Below are positions 8,257-16,303 of a DNA stretch of 64,000 nucleotides, one piece after another. Each line of letters starts with the position of its first letter. Positions within the stretch are counted from its first letter, which is position 1. The stretch comes from Sandaracinobacteroides sp041675905 (lineage in GTDB: Bacteria > Pseudomonadota > Alphaproteobacteria > Sphingomonadales > Sphingomonadaceae): the NCBI GenBank assembly GCA_041675905.1, contig JBAYSX010000010.1:19726-83725 (forward strand), in the 5' to 3' direction. Both the position numbers and the translations under genes were made by a program. The notes below the pieces were generated by a model. That model worked only from the letters and a program-made list of their open reading frames with translations. It was not told the origin of the DNA and did no database searches.

Positions 8257-9512
8257 AGGTGCAAACTGGCCGGCCACCGCAAGGGGTGGCGGCGCGTTCG
8301 GCGGCAGTGCGGCTGCTGCATGGCGTGACGGTTTTGGGGCGGCCGCTCGACCAGAGTTTCGGCCAGGCCGCAAGCGGACTTTCCGGGCCGGATCGGGCGT
8401 TGGCGCGGGCGCTGGTATCCCTCAGCTTACGTAATCTGGCCGGGCTGGACCAGTTGATCGACAGCGCCTGTTCGCGCCCTCTTCCGCCAGATGCGCGGGC
8501 ACGACAGGCCCTGCGTATAGCGCTGACCGGAAGGCTGCTGCTCGACACGCCGCCCCATGCGGTGATCGCGACCATCCTGCCGCTATTGGAAGGCGGGCCA
8601 CGGCGGCTGGTACATGGTGTGCTGTCCACGCTGTTCCGCCAGGATGCCCTGCTGCCACCACCGGCGGTACCGGAGCCGTTCGCTACCCGCTGGCGGGAAG
8701 CCTGGGGCGAGGAAGCCGTCGAGGCCGCCGGGCGTATGCTGGCCGCGGTGCCACCTACGGATTTATGTATCGCAAAACCCGAAGATACCCACCGCTGGGC
8801 GGAACAGTTCGGAGGACGATCGCTGTTTCCGGGCCATGTGCGGCTCGCCGGTTCGCAGGCGGTGCCGGAATTGACGGGATTCGCGGATGGGAGCTGGTGG
8901 GTGCAGGATATCGCGGCGCAATTACCGGCGCGGCTGCTGGGCGATATCCGTGACGCGCGGGTATTGGACTTATGCGCGGCCCCCGGCGGCAAGACGATGC
9001 AGCTTGCTGCAGCAGGTGCTCAGGTGACGGCGGTGGATATTTCGCGGCGGCGCATGCAGCGGCTGACGGAGAATCTGGAACGTACCGGCCTGCAGGCTGA
9101 AACCATCGTAGCTGATGCGCTGACGTGGCAGCCTGATTCGCCCTTCGATGCCATTTTGCTGGATGCGCCCTGTTCGGCGACCGGCACATTTCGCCGCCAT
9201 CCCGATGTCCTTTGGCTGAAGGCGGCAATGGATCTCGCACCGCTGGTGGAATTGCAACAGCAGTTGCTGACCCGGGCCGCCGCCTGGCTGCGTCCTGGTG
9301 GCCGGCTGGTAGCGGCGGTTTGTTCGCTGGAACCGGAAGAGGGTGAGGAGAGGCCAGCGCCGCCGGGGCTTCTGGACGATCCGATCAGCTCCGACGAGTT
9401 ACCCGGTAGCCTGGAGCCCAATGCGGTCGGCCACGTCCGTACGCTACCCGGCCTGTGGGAAGCCGAAGGCGGTACGGACGGTTTTCATATCGCGCGCTAT
9501 CGTATGCGATAG
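8253..9512 (+). CDS. rsmB: 16S rRNA (cytosine-967-C5)-methyltransferase RsmB
   Basis: A 419-residue m5C RNA methyltransferase. The N-terminal NusB-like helical domain (ARSAAVRLLHGVTVLG to about residue 140) is followed by a Rossmann methyltransferase domain with the SAM motif VLDLCAAPGGKTMQLAA. Both catalytic cysteines are visible: Cys307 in LDAPCSATG and Cys357 in AVCSLEPEEGE. The C-terminal stretch after Cys357 is typical in length. It is coupled to htpX by a 4-base overlap. Confidence 0.94.
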   Translation: MKVQTGRPPQGVAARSAAVRLLHGVTVLGRPLDQSFGQAASGLSGPDRALARALVSLSLRNLAGLDQLIDSACSRPLPPDARARQALRIALTGRLLLDTPPHAVIATILPLLEGGPRRLVHGVLSTLFRQDALLPPPAVPEPFATRWREAWGEEAVEAAGRMLAAVPPTDLCIAKPEDTHRWAEQFGGRSLFPGHVRLAGSQAVPELTGFADGSWWVQDIAAQLPARLLGDIRDARVLDLCAAPGGKTMQLAAAGAQVTAVDISRRRMQRLTENLERTGLQAETIVADALTWQPDSPFDAILLDAPCSATGTFRRHPDVLWLKAAMDLAPLVELQQQLLTRAAAWLRPGGRLVAAVCSLEPEEGEERPAPPGLLDDPISSDELPGSLEPNAVGHVRTLPGLWEAEGGTDGFHIARYRMR

Positions 9513-9515
9513 CGT

Positions 9516-10016
9516 TTACCGGCAGCGGGCGTTGCCCTTGTCCACTTCCTTGCCGATGATCGCGCCCAGCGTGCCGCCGATGACGCTGCCGAGCACCTTG
9601 TCACCATGTCCGGCGACGACATTACCCAGCGTACCGCCAGCCAGCGCGCCGACGATCAGGCCGGTGGTACCGTCATCGCGGCGGCAATTGATGCGGCCAT
9701 CGCGACCCCACCAGTAGCGGCCGTTGTTATAGCTCGCATTGTTGTAACGCCCGTTGTTGTAACGAACATTGTCGTAGCGGCGGTTATCGTAGCGGTAGCC
9801 TGGTCGATAATCGCGATTATCGCGGGCGGCGGCACGATAGCCGCGCTCATATGCGCGACTTTCTTTCTTGTTATACTTGCGCTTGTCGTAACCGCGATCA
9901 TGACCGTGCCAGCCGCGATTATAGCGCCGATCTGAATCGGCGGTGGCAGCCGTAGACGAAAGCAACAGCGCGACCGCTGCCGCCGCCGCCGCAAAACTGG
10001 TCCGAATCGTCATCAT
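9516..10016 (-). CDS. Secreted glycine-zipper protein with Arg-Tyr-Asn repeats
   Basis: A 166-residue exported protein. A signal peptide (TSFAAAAAAVALLLSS) is followed by a very basic, Tyr/Arg/Asn-rich middle and a C-terminal glycine zipper: GLIVGALAGGTLGNVVAG, then LGSVIGGTLGAIIGKEVD. Glycine zippers of this kind (Rick_17kDa / 2TM) occur in outer-membrane-associated lipoproteins, but no lipobox Cys is present here. The middle contains a five-residue repeat encoded by 15-base units. The start at 10016 is supported by GGAAGGAAG five bases upstream; GTG at 10022 would overlap that site. The function is unknown, probably an envelope protein. Confidence 0.75.
   Translation of the reverse strand: MMTIRTSFAAAAAAVALLLSSTAATADSDRRYNRGWHGHDRGYDKRKYNKKESRAYERGYRAAARDNRDYRPGYRYDNRRYDNVRYNNGRYNNASYNNGRYWWGRDGRINCRRDDGTTGLIVGALAGGTLGNVVAGHGDKVLGSVIGGTLGAIIGKEVDKGNARCR
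9716..9790 (-). repeat. Five imperfect 15-bp tandem units inside the glycine-zipper gene
   Basis: Five consecutive 15-base units, such as AACGCCCGTTGTTGT and AACGAACATTGTCGT on the plus strand, encode degenerate RYNNx/RYDNx pentapeptides. They make a low-complexity Arg-Tyr-Asn tract just before the glycine zipper. The exact 15-base period suggests slippage or duplication within the gene. Confidence 0.8.
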
Positions 10017-10127
10017 TGTCACTTCCTTCCACGAGGGGTTTATACAATGCTACTTTGCCAAAGGCGGCTGACGCGATACTGAAGGCCAAATTCATCCATT
10101 ATTAACACCCGGTCCATAGGAAAAAAC

Positions 10128-11156
10128 ATGCGCGTTTTCCGGCTTTTTGCTGTGCTTGCATTGCTTATCTTTGCCGGCGTTGGCCTGAAACGTCTCTATG
10201 CATCATGGCCGCCGATTTATACGGGCGAGGCTGTGGAAGTGAGAGTTCGTTCGTCTGCAATTCCGCTCGATTCATCCGACCCCGCCCGCACGCGCGTAGG
10301 CCGGCTGGAATATCGCGGCGGCGTAGTGATCAAGGCAGATGACAGGCATATCGGCGGCTTGTCCGACATGTTGTGGGACGCGGAGTGCGGGCGTTTTCTG
10401 ACGGTGAGCGATACGGGCCTGTGGGTCGTTATCGAGCCGGAGGAGCGGGAAGGGTGGTTGACCGGTGTATCCCGTATGTGGATGGCCGCGATTCGCGATA
10501 CCGGGGGCCAGCCGACGGAGCGCAAGCGGGATGCGGACGCTGAAGGCCTGATGCGGAGCGCGCCGGATGAGTTGCTGGTCTGGTTCGAGCAGGACCATCG
10601 CGCCCGTCGTTACACCGGCGTGTCCGCCTGCCGTCCCGAAAGCCTGAACAGCGCTGCCCGGGATGAACTGCGACCACCGGAAATGCAGGCCTGGCCGAAA
10701 AATGGTGGCGCCGAAGCAGTGGCCATGCAGGGCGACGACATGCTGATCCTGTCGGAAGCCCATGAGGTGGCAGGCGGAACCGATGCATTGGCGATTGCGC
10801 CGGATGGCAGCACCCGCCAGTTCGTATATACGGCACCCGGGGACACCAGCCCCACCGCGATGGCGGCAATGGACGCGGACAATTCCGCCGCCCCGATGCT
10901 GATCCTGCACCGGCATTTTTCACTGTTGCAAGGGGTCAGCGCCGTGCTGGGCCTGGCGCACATCGATGCGGATTCAGGCGAACCGGTACAGCCGGAAATC
11001 CTCGGGGAGTTCCGGTCGCCGGTGGCTGTCGACAATTTCGAGGCCCTGGCGGTGCGCCCGGAGGGCGACCGCCGCTTCATCTATCTGCTGTCGGATGATA
11101 ATTTCAATCCGTTCCAGCAGACTCTGTTGTTGAAGTTTGAATTATTGCCCGAATAA
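10128..11156 (+). CDS. Phytase-like esterase domain protein, membrane-anchored or secreted
   Basis: A 342-residue protein with an N-terminal signal or anchor (MRVFRLFAVLALLIFAGVGL) and a beta-propeller of the 'esterase-like activity of phytase' type (COG4246). Family-like segments are IGGLSDMLWDAECGRFLTVS, DAEGLMRS and DNFEALAVR with SDDNFNPFQQTLLLKFEL at the end. It is probably periplasmic; the substrate is unknown, and phytase activity should not be assumed. The stop abuts the convergent rpmB gene with no gap. Confidence 0.8.
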   Translation: MRVFRLFAVLALLIFAGVGLKRLYASWPPIYTGEAVEVRVRSSAIPLDSSDPARTRVGRLEYRGGVVIKADDRHIGGLSDMLWDAECGRFLTVSDTGLWVVIEPEEREGWLTGVSRMWMAAIRDTGGQPTERKRDADAEGLMRSAPDELLVWFEQDHRARRYTGVSACRPESLNSAARDELRPPEMQAWPKNGGAEAVAMQGDDMLILSEAHEVAGGTDALAIAPDGSTRQFVYTAPGDTSPTAMAAMDADNSAAPMLILHRHFSLLQGVSAVLGLAHIDADSGEPVQPEILGEFRSPVAVDNFEALAVRPEGDRRFIYLLSDDNFNPFQQTLLLKFELLPE

Positions 11157-11453
11157 TCAGGCGGAAACTTCGGCCTGCGCTTTTTTCGCCACTTCGCGCT
11201 TCAGGCGGCGGGCGCGCAGGCTGAGATTTTCGTCCCGGGTCTTCAGAAGCCAGTGATCCAGACCCCCAACATGCTCGACCGACCGAATGCCATGCGCCGA
11301 CACCTTCAGGCGTACCGAGCGGCCAAGGCTGTCGGAGATCAGCGTCACATTCTGCAAATTGGGCAGGAAGGTGCGCTTGGTCTTGTTGTTGGCGTGGCTG
11401 ACATTATGGCCGACCTGCCGACCCTTGCCGGTGAGTTCGCAAACGCGCGACAT
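11157..11453 (-). CDS. rpmB: 50S ribosomal protein L28
   Basis: A 98-residue L28 beginning MSRVCELTGKGRQVGHNVSH and containing NKTKRTFLPNLQNV, both diagnostic. The C-terminal extension after RSVEHVGGLDHWLLKT is usual in alphaproteobacteria. The start at 11453 fixes the family N-terminus; the open frame upstream is non-coding. It is transcribed alone and is convergent with the phytase-like gene. Confidence 0.97.
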   Translation of the reverse strand: MSRVCELTGKGRQVGHNVSHANNKTKRTFLPNLQNVTLISDSLGRSVRLKVSAHGIRSVEHVGGLDHWLLKTRDENLSLRARRLKREVAKKAQAEVSA

Positions 11454-11637
11454 TACCCAATTCCTCGAATGCTTTGACAACAGAAACAAACCGGCCCCGC
11501 CACATCGCGAACACCGAAAACGAACGACGCCCATAGCCTCCGCCGCGCGCAACGTCAAGAAGTTGCCGCTATGCCACAGTCACCCGATCTCCTCGCGCGG
11601 GGTGGACCGGCACGCATCGGCATGCCATGAAGTGCTT

Positions 11638-11940
11638 GTGACTGTATATGCTATACATTGTATCGACAAGCCGATGCAGCGCGAGCTGCGGGCAGCCACG
11701 CGGGCCGAGCATCTGGCTTATGTGCAACAGGTGCATGACGATATTATCGTCGCCGGGCCCTTGCTGGACGATGATGGAGAGCCGATCGGCTCCATGTTGC
11801 TGATCGAGTTTCCGGATCGCAAATCAGCGGTGAATTTTGCCGCTAACGATCCTTATGCGCTGGCCGGCTTGTTCTCAAGCGTCGCCGTTACGGCGTGGCG
11901 GCAAACGTTTCCGATGGCTTCGCTTCCGGAGGGGGCATAG
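11638..11940 (+). CDS. YciI family protein
   Basis: A protein of about 100 residues in the YciI/YCII ferredoxin-like family. It has the family opening YAIHCIDKP, the conserved R..HL segment ATRAEHLAYVQ, the GPLLDDDGEPIGSMLLIEF strand and FAANDPYALAGLF. YciI proteins have a His-Asp pair and are suspected enzymes, with no agreed role. There is no ATG: GTG at 11638 or 11632 are the candidate starts, and neither has a clear ribosome site. The 3' end overlaps the convergent HAD gene by 53 bases. Confidence 0.8.
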   Translation: MTVYAIHCIDKPMQRELRAATRAEHLAYVQQVHDDIIVAGPLLDDDGEPIGSMLLIEFPDRKSAVNFAANDPYALAGLFSSVAVTAWRQTFPMASLPEGA

Positions 11941-12541
11941 AAAAGCCCGCTTCGATCAGGGCTGCGCGGCCGGATTCTGCATCGGTAAAATGATGTGCCT
12001 GCCAGCCGGCGTTGCGCGCGGCGGCGACATTGGCAGCGTTGTCGTCGATGAACAAAGCCTCGCCGGGGCCCAGATCAAACCGTTCTTGCGCCAGGCTGAA
12101 AATGGCGGGATCCGGCTTGATAAGCCGCTCAACGCCCGACACGACAATGTACTGAAACAAATCGAATATTGGCGCTGTCGGTCGGAATATTTCCCAAAAC
12201 TCCGCCGAAAAATTGGTGATCGCAAACAGTGGCACATCGGCGGCATCCAGCGCTTCCACCAGCGCAAGGCTGCCGGGAATCGGATGCGGGATGGTTTCCA
12301 GCCAGCGCGGGCCATAAACTTCGATCAGCGCCCGTTCTTCGGGAAATTCCGCAATCAATTCGGCAGAAGTTTCCGCAAAGGGCCGACCGGCATCATGCTG
12401 GAAATGCCAGGTACGGGTAACAACATTTTCCAGAAACCAGTCCAGCCGGGACGGATCGGGGATCAGCTTTTCATAGAGAAAACGCGGATCCCAATCGTAA
12501 AGCACATGTCCGACATCCCAGACGACCGCCTTCGGACGCAT
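11888..12541 (-). CDS. HAD-superfamily hydrolase (YihX-like)
   Basis: A 217-residue haloacid-dehalogenase-fold protein, probably a phosphatase on a small sugar or nucleotide phosphate. Motif I is VVWDVGHVLYDWD (nucleophile Asp9), motif II is AITNFS, motif III is the Lys in LIKPDPAIFSLA, and motif IV is FIDDNAANV. The helical cap lies between residues 18 and 90. Its 3' end runs 53 bases into the convergent YciI gene, so both coding sequences share those bases on opposite strands. It could belong to the same transcript as rpmJ, 15 bases upstream. Confidence 0.88.
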   Translation of the reverse strand: MRPKAVVWDVGHVLYDWDPRFLYEKLIPDPSRLDWFLENVVTRTWHFQHDAGRPFAETSAELIAEFPEERALIEVYGPRWLETIPHPIPGSLALVEALDAADVPLFAITNFSAEFWEIFRPTAPIFDLFQYIVVSGVERLIKPDPAIFSLAQERFDLGPGEALFIDDNAANVAAARNAGWQAHHFTDAESGRAALIEAGFSMPPPEAKPSETFAATP

Positions 12542-12556
12542 GGAAATGGCCGCTAT

Positions 12557-12682
12557 TCAGCCCTGGCGCGCCTTGAAACGGCGGTTGGTCTTGTTGATGA
12601 CATAGGTGCGACCGCGACGACGGATCACGCGGTTATCGCGATGGCGGCCCTTCAGCGACTTCAGGCTGTTACGGATCTTCAT
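12557..12682 (-). CDS. rpmJ: 50S ribosomal protein L36 (Cys-less form)
   Basis: A 41-residue L36 reading MKIRNSLKSLKGRHRDNRV and ending FKARQG. It carries the conserved basic core VIRRRGRTYVINKTNRRFK. It has none of the four zinc-ligand residues of classic L36 (no Cys), so it is the zinc-independent C-minus type normal in alphaproteobacteria. A CCCCGG tract with GGAG further upstream precedes the ATG on the minus strand. The HAD gene follows 15 bases downstream. Confidence 0.95.
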   Translation of the reverse strand: MKIRNSLKSLKGRHRDNRVIRRRGRTYVINKTNRRFKARQG

Positions 12683-12702
12683 GACTACCCCGGAGAACAG
12701 AA

Positions 12703-12732
12703 TATGAACCCACAATGTGGAAAGGGCGTCAA
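12703..12732 (-). promoter_or_regulatory. Candidate rpmJ promoter with palindrome in the spacer
   Basis: On the minus strand TTGACG (12727-12732) is followed after 18 bases by TTCATA, a weak sigma-70-like pair. A perfect odd palindrome, CCACATTGTGG (12710-12720), fills part of the spacer, where a bound repressor would block polymerase. This is a pattern match only. Confidence 0.3.
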
Positions 12733-12812
12733 CTAACGTCAGATGCTGCTTAAGTCAATCCACATGCGCCATACTTTGCACCGCGCCTTCCGGCTGCTAG
12801 GCGGAATGAACC

Positions 12813-13949
12813 ATGGGGATTTTGATCAGCAGCAGCTTCGATTCGGGCAATATCGTGGTGCGCGAACAGCCGGCACCGGGGCATTTTCGCCTGGAAATCG
12901 AACGCGACGCCGACGGGAAATTTTTCCAATGGTTTCATTTCCGTGTGTCGGGTGCGCGCGGACAACGCGTTGTGCTGGATATTATCGGGCTGGAGGGGTC
13001 GGCATATCCTGGCGGCTGGCCAGGATATCGCGCCCGAGGCTCGGCGGATCGACAGACCTGGATGCAGCTGGATACGGACTATGACCGCAGCGTCGATGGC
13101 GGCACGCTGCGCATCGTTACCGTGCCGCAAAGCGATTTCTTCTGGGTTGCCTATTTCGCGCCCTATTCGATGGAGCGGCACCATGATCTGGTGGCGCGGT
13201 CCGCGCTCACGCCTGGGGTCTCCGCCCGTATGCTCGGCCTGTCGCTGGATGGGCAGCCGATTGATTGCCTGTCGATGGGGGAAGGGCCGCTTCAATGCTG
13301 GCTCTATGCGCGTCAGCATCCAGGCGAGAGCATGGCGGAATGGTGGATGGATGGCGCCCTGGCCGAACTGACCGATCCGGCATCGGGCATCGCGCGGGGA
13401 CTGCGGGCGAAGGCGCGGCTGCATCTGGTGCCAAATGTCAATCCGGACGGTTCCCGCCGCGGCTATTTGCGGACGAACGCAGCGGGTGCGAATCTGAATC
13501 GCGAATGGGCGAATCCGACTCCTGAGCGGTCGCCGGAAGTGCTCGCGCTGCGCAACGCGATGGATGAAACCGGGGTCGATTTTGCGCTGGACGTGCATGG
13601 GGACGAGGCTATCCCGCATAATTTCATCGCCGGATTCGAGGGTATTCCGGGAATCACCACCGAACAATCGGCACGCTATGCCCGTTTCAAGGACCGGCTT
13701 CTGGTGCATTCGCCGGACTTCCAGGCGAAAATCGGCTATCCGGTTCCAGCACCAGGTGGTGCAAATCTGGCCATGTCCACCAATCAGTTGGCGCACCGCT
13801 TCGGTTGCGTGGCGGCGACGCTGGAGATGCCATTCAAGGATGCCAATGATCTGCCTGAACCGTACGCCGGCTGGTCGCCCGCACGGTCACGGCGACTGGC
13901 GGTCGCCAGCCTGCATGCGCTTTACGATATTATAGACGAACTGCGTTGA
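12813..13949 (+). CDS. M14-family zinc carboxypeptidase, cytosolic type
   Basis: A 378-residue metallocarboxypeptidase of the cytosolic AGBL/CCP-like M14 group. An N-terminal beta-sandwich domain (residues 1-125, with FQWFHFRVSGARGQ) precedes the catalytic domain. Zinc ligands lie in RQHPGESMAEWWMDG (HxxE) and in LDVHGDE. Substrate-binding GANLNREW and the catalytic Glu in ATLEMPFKD are also present, so all key residues are intact. There is no signal peptide. Eukaryotic relatives trim glutamates from tubulin; the bacterial substrate is unknown. gpmA follows 10 bases after the stop, suggesting co-transcription. Confidence 0.9.
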   Translation: MGILISSSFDSGNIVVREQPAPGHFRLEIERDADGKFFQWFHFRVSGARGQRVVLDIIGLEGSAYPGGWPGYRARGSADRQTWMQLDTDYDRSVDGGTLRIVTVPQSDFFWVAYFAPYSMERHHDLVARSALTPGVSARMLGLSLDGQPIDCLSMGEGPLQCWLYARQHPGESMAEWWMDGALAELTDPASGIARGLRAKARLHLVPNVNPDGSRRGYLRTNAAGANLNREWANPTPERSPEVLALRNAMDETGVDFALDVHGDEAIPHNFIAGFEGIPGITTEQSARYARFKDRLLVHSPDFQAKIGYPVPAPGGANLAMSTNQLAHRFGCVAATLEMPFKDANDLPEPYAGWSPARSRRLAVASLHALYDIIDELR

Positions 13950-13959
13950 AAGGGGCCAA

Positions 13960-14643
13960 ATGTCACAACTTATCCTGATCCGTCATGGTCAGTCGGAATG
14001 GAATTTGCAAAATCGCTTCACCGGCTGGTGGGATGTCGATCTGAGCGAACGCGGCGAATCGGAAGCGCGCGCGGCCGGAAAAGCGTTGAAAGAAGCCGGT
14101 TATAATTTCGATCTCGGCATGACTTCCGTGCAAACGCGCGCCATTCGCACACTGAACATTGTGCTGGAAGAGATGGGCCAGCTGTGGATTCCGGTTGTCC
14201 GGGACTGGCGCTTCAACGAGCGGCATTATGGTGGACTGACCGGGCTGGACAAGGCCGAGACCGCCGCCAAACATGGCGATGCACAGGTCAAGATCTGGCG
14301 GCGTTCTTTCGATGTGCCGCCACCGCCGCAGGAGAAAGGCAGCGAGTTCGACGTTTCCGGAGATCGCCGCTATGCGGGCGTTGCCGTGCCGCAAGCCGAG
14401 AGCCTGAAAGACACGATCGCCCGGGTGCTGCCTGCTTATGAAGAGCTGGTCGTACCGCAGTTGCGCGCCGGCAAGCAGGTGGTGATAGCGGCGCATGGCA
14501 ATTCGCTGCGGGCCCTGGTGAAGCATTTGTCGGGCATTTCCGACAGCGATATCGTGGAGTTCGAAATCCCCACCGGACGTCCGATCGTCTATACGCTGGA
14601 CAAGGATCTGAAGGCGACGGACCGGCGCTATATTGACGAATAA
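13960..14643 (+). CDS. gpmA: 2,3-bisphosphoglycerate-dependent phosphoglycerate mutase
   Basis: A 227-residue glycolytic mutase interconverting 3- and 2-phosphoglycerate. The phosphohistidine motif LIRHGQSEWN lies at residues 6-15, with FTGWWDVDLSERG, RHYGGLTGLDKAE, and the second catalytic His in AAHGNSLRALVKHL. Length and motifs match the dPGM family. AAAGGGGCC lies just before the ATG. Confidence 0.97.
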   Translation: MSQLILIRHGQSEWNLQNRFTGWWDVDLSERGESEARAAGKALKEAGYNFDLGMTSVQTRAIRTLNIVLEEMGQLWIPVVRDWRFNERHYGGLTGLDKAETAAKHGDAQVKIWRRSFDVPPPPQEKGSEFDVSGDRRYAGVAVPQAESLKDTIARVLPAYEELVVPQLRAGKQVVIAAHGNSLRALVKHLSGISDSDIVEFEIPTGRPIVYTLDKDLKATDRRYIDE

Positions 14644-14724
14644 ACGCCGGATCGGGGGCATTCGGCTTGCAAGGTTCCGCCGCGGGCGCTAGTTCGCGTC
14701 TTTTTTCGCGGAAAGGTCTGGGCG

Positions 14725-15213
14725 GTGAGCCAGCCCCTGGTCGGTGTTATCATGGGAAGCGTCTCGGATTGGGAGACGATGCGTCACGCCGCCGAAACGC
14801 TGGCGGCGTTGCAGGTTCCCCATGAAGTAAAGATCGTTTCCGCGCACCGGACCCCCCGGCGGCTGGTTGCCTATGCCGAGACAGCGGCGAAGCGGGGCCT
14901 GCGCGTGGTAATTGCCGGTGCCGGTGGCGCTGCGCATTTGCCGGGCATGACCGCCAGCCTTACCGCCTTGCCGGTGTTGGGCGTGCCGGTTGAATCCAAA
15001 GCGCTGTCTGGCATGGATTCGCTTTTGTCGATTGTGCAGATGCCGGCGGGCGTGCCGGTCGGCACCCTGGCGATCGGACGGGCCGGTGCGGTCAATGCCG
15101 CATTACTCGCGGCCGCGATGCTGGCGACGACCGACGATGCGCTCGCAGCGCGGCTGACCACCTGGCGGCAGCAACAGACGGACGCCGTCGCCGACGCCCC
15201 GCCCGAAGCATGA
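14725..15213 (+). CDS. purE: N5-carboxyaminoimidazole ribonucleotide mutase
   Basis: A 162-residue class I PurE. It converts N5-CAIR to CAIR in purine synthesis. Motifs are GVIMGSVSDWETM, the catalytic-loop SAHRTPRRL and AGGAAHLPGM. The start is GTG, preceded by GGAAAGG. The stop overlaps the ATG of purK by 4 bases (ATGA); the two products act consecutively. Confidence 0.96.
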   Translation: MSQPLVGVIMGSVSDWETMRHAAETLAALQVPHEVKIVSAHRTPRRLVAYAETAAKRGLRVVIAGAGGAAHLPGMTASLTALPVLGVPVESKALSGMDSLLSIVQMPAGVPVGTLAIGRAGAVNAALLAAAMLATTDDALAARLTTWRQQQTDAVADAPPEA

Positions 15214-16283
15214 CGGCAGTGATTCCTCCCGGTAGTACGATTGGCGTACTCGGCGGTGGCCAGTTGGGGCGCATGCTGGCCATCGCGGCGGCGCAGCTTG
15301 GCTATCATGTGCATATTTATGCGCCGGAGGCTGAACTGGTCGCTGGCGAGGTGGCAGGCAAGCTCACGCGAGCGGCATGGGACGATCAGGCGGCGCTGGC
15401 CCATTTCGCCGACGCTTGCGATGTGATTACCTACGAGTTCGAGAATATTCCGGCGAAAACAATCGCATTTCTCGAATCGGCACGTCCGGTAAGGCCCGGG
15501 CTCGCGCCACTGGATGTCGGGCAGGATCGACTGTCGGAGAAGCAGTTTGTCGAATCGCTTGGGGGCATAACCGCGCCATATCGCGCGGTAGAGAATCTCG
15601 ATGATTTGCTGGCCGGGCTTGATGCGCTGGGTGTGCCGGCAATCCTGAAAACGCGGCGTTTCGGCTATGATGGCAAGGGGCAGGTGCGCATTACCGATCG
15701 CCAGCACGCAGCCGAAGCGCTGGGGGCGCTTGGCGGAAAAGGCCTGCTGCTGGAAGGTCTGGTGCGTTTTCCGGCCGAATTTTCCGTTGTGATGGCTCGG
15801 GCTGAAGATGGTCGAACGATCGCCTGGCCCGCCTGTCAGAATCGCCATGACGACGGCATACTGGCGGAAACTATTGTGCCGGCGGTTGCCATCGACCCGG
15901 CGCATGTCGCCATCGCCACAGCGCTCGTTACGCGCATGGCTAACGAGCTTTCCTATGTCGGTGTGCTGGCCTGTGAATTTTTTGCTACCGCTTCGGGGCC
16001 GGTTTTCAATGAAATGGCTCCGCGCGTCCACAACAGCGGTCACTGGACCATCGAGGGCGCGCGGACATCGCAGTTCGAACAGCATATTCGCGCCATTTGC
16101 GGGCTGCCTTTCGGCGCGGTTGAGCTAACCGCCCCACATGTCGTCATGCGTAATTTACTGGGCGACGCGGTGGATGATTGGGCCAGCCTGCTGGCCGATC
16201 CACGCGCGCACCTGCATCTTTATGGTAAATCCGATGCCTTGCCGGGGCGCAAGATGGGGCATGTAACGATCATCGGCGCATAA
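15210..16283 (+). CDS. purK: N5-carboxyaminoimidazole ribonucleotide synthase
   Basis: A 357-residue ATP-grasp enzyme that makes N5-CAIR from AIR, bicarbonate and ATP, the step before PurE. It starts with the dinucleotide-binding-like GVLGGGQLGRMLAIAAAQLG. The ATP-grasp elements KTRRFGYDGKGQ and NEMAPRVHNSGHWTIEGA, and the C-terminal LPGRKMGHVTI, are all typical. It is coupled to purE by a 4-base overlap. Confidence 0.96.
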   Translation: MTAVIPPGSTIGVLGGGQLGRMLAIAAAQLGYHVHIYAPEAELVAGEVAGKLTRAAWDDQAALAHFADACDVITYEFENIPAKTIAFLESARPVRPGLAPLDVGQDRLSEKQFVESLGGITAPYRAVENLDDLLAGLDALGVPAILKTRRFGYDGKGQVRITDRQHAAEALGALGGKGLLLEGLVRFPAEFSVVMARAEDGRTIAWPACQNRHDDGILAETIVPAVAIDPAHVAIATALVTRMANELSYVGVLACEFFATASGPVFNEMAPRVHNSGHWTIEGARTSQFEQHIRAICGLPFGAVELTAPHVVMRNLLGDAVDDWASLLADPRAHLHLYGKSDALPGRKMGHVTIIGA

Positions 16284-16303
16284 AGCGCGGGGGCACTGCC
16301 TGC

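Noticed and set aside
9716..9790. Short direct repeats considered as a CRISPR array
   Set aside because: The units are contiguous 15-base repeats without spacers and lie inside an open reading frame that encodes a repeated peptide.
14871..16085. A 404-codon minus-strand frame antisense to purE and purK
   Set aside because: It is a composition artefact; purE and purK are complete and coupled by a 4-base overlap.
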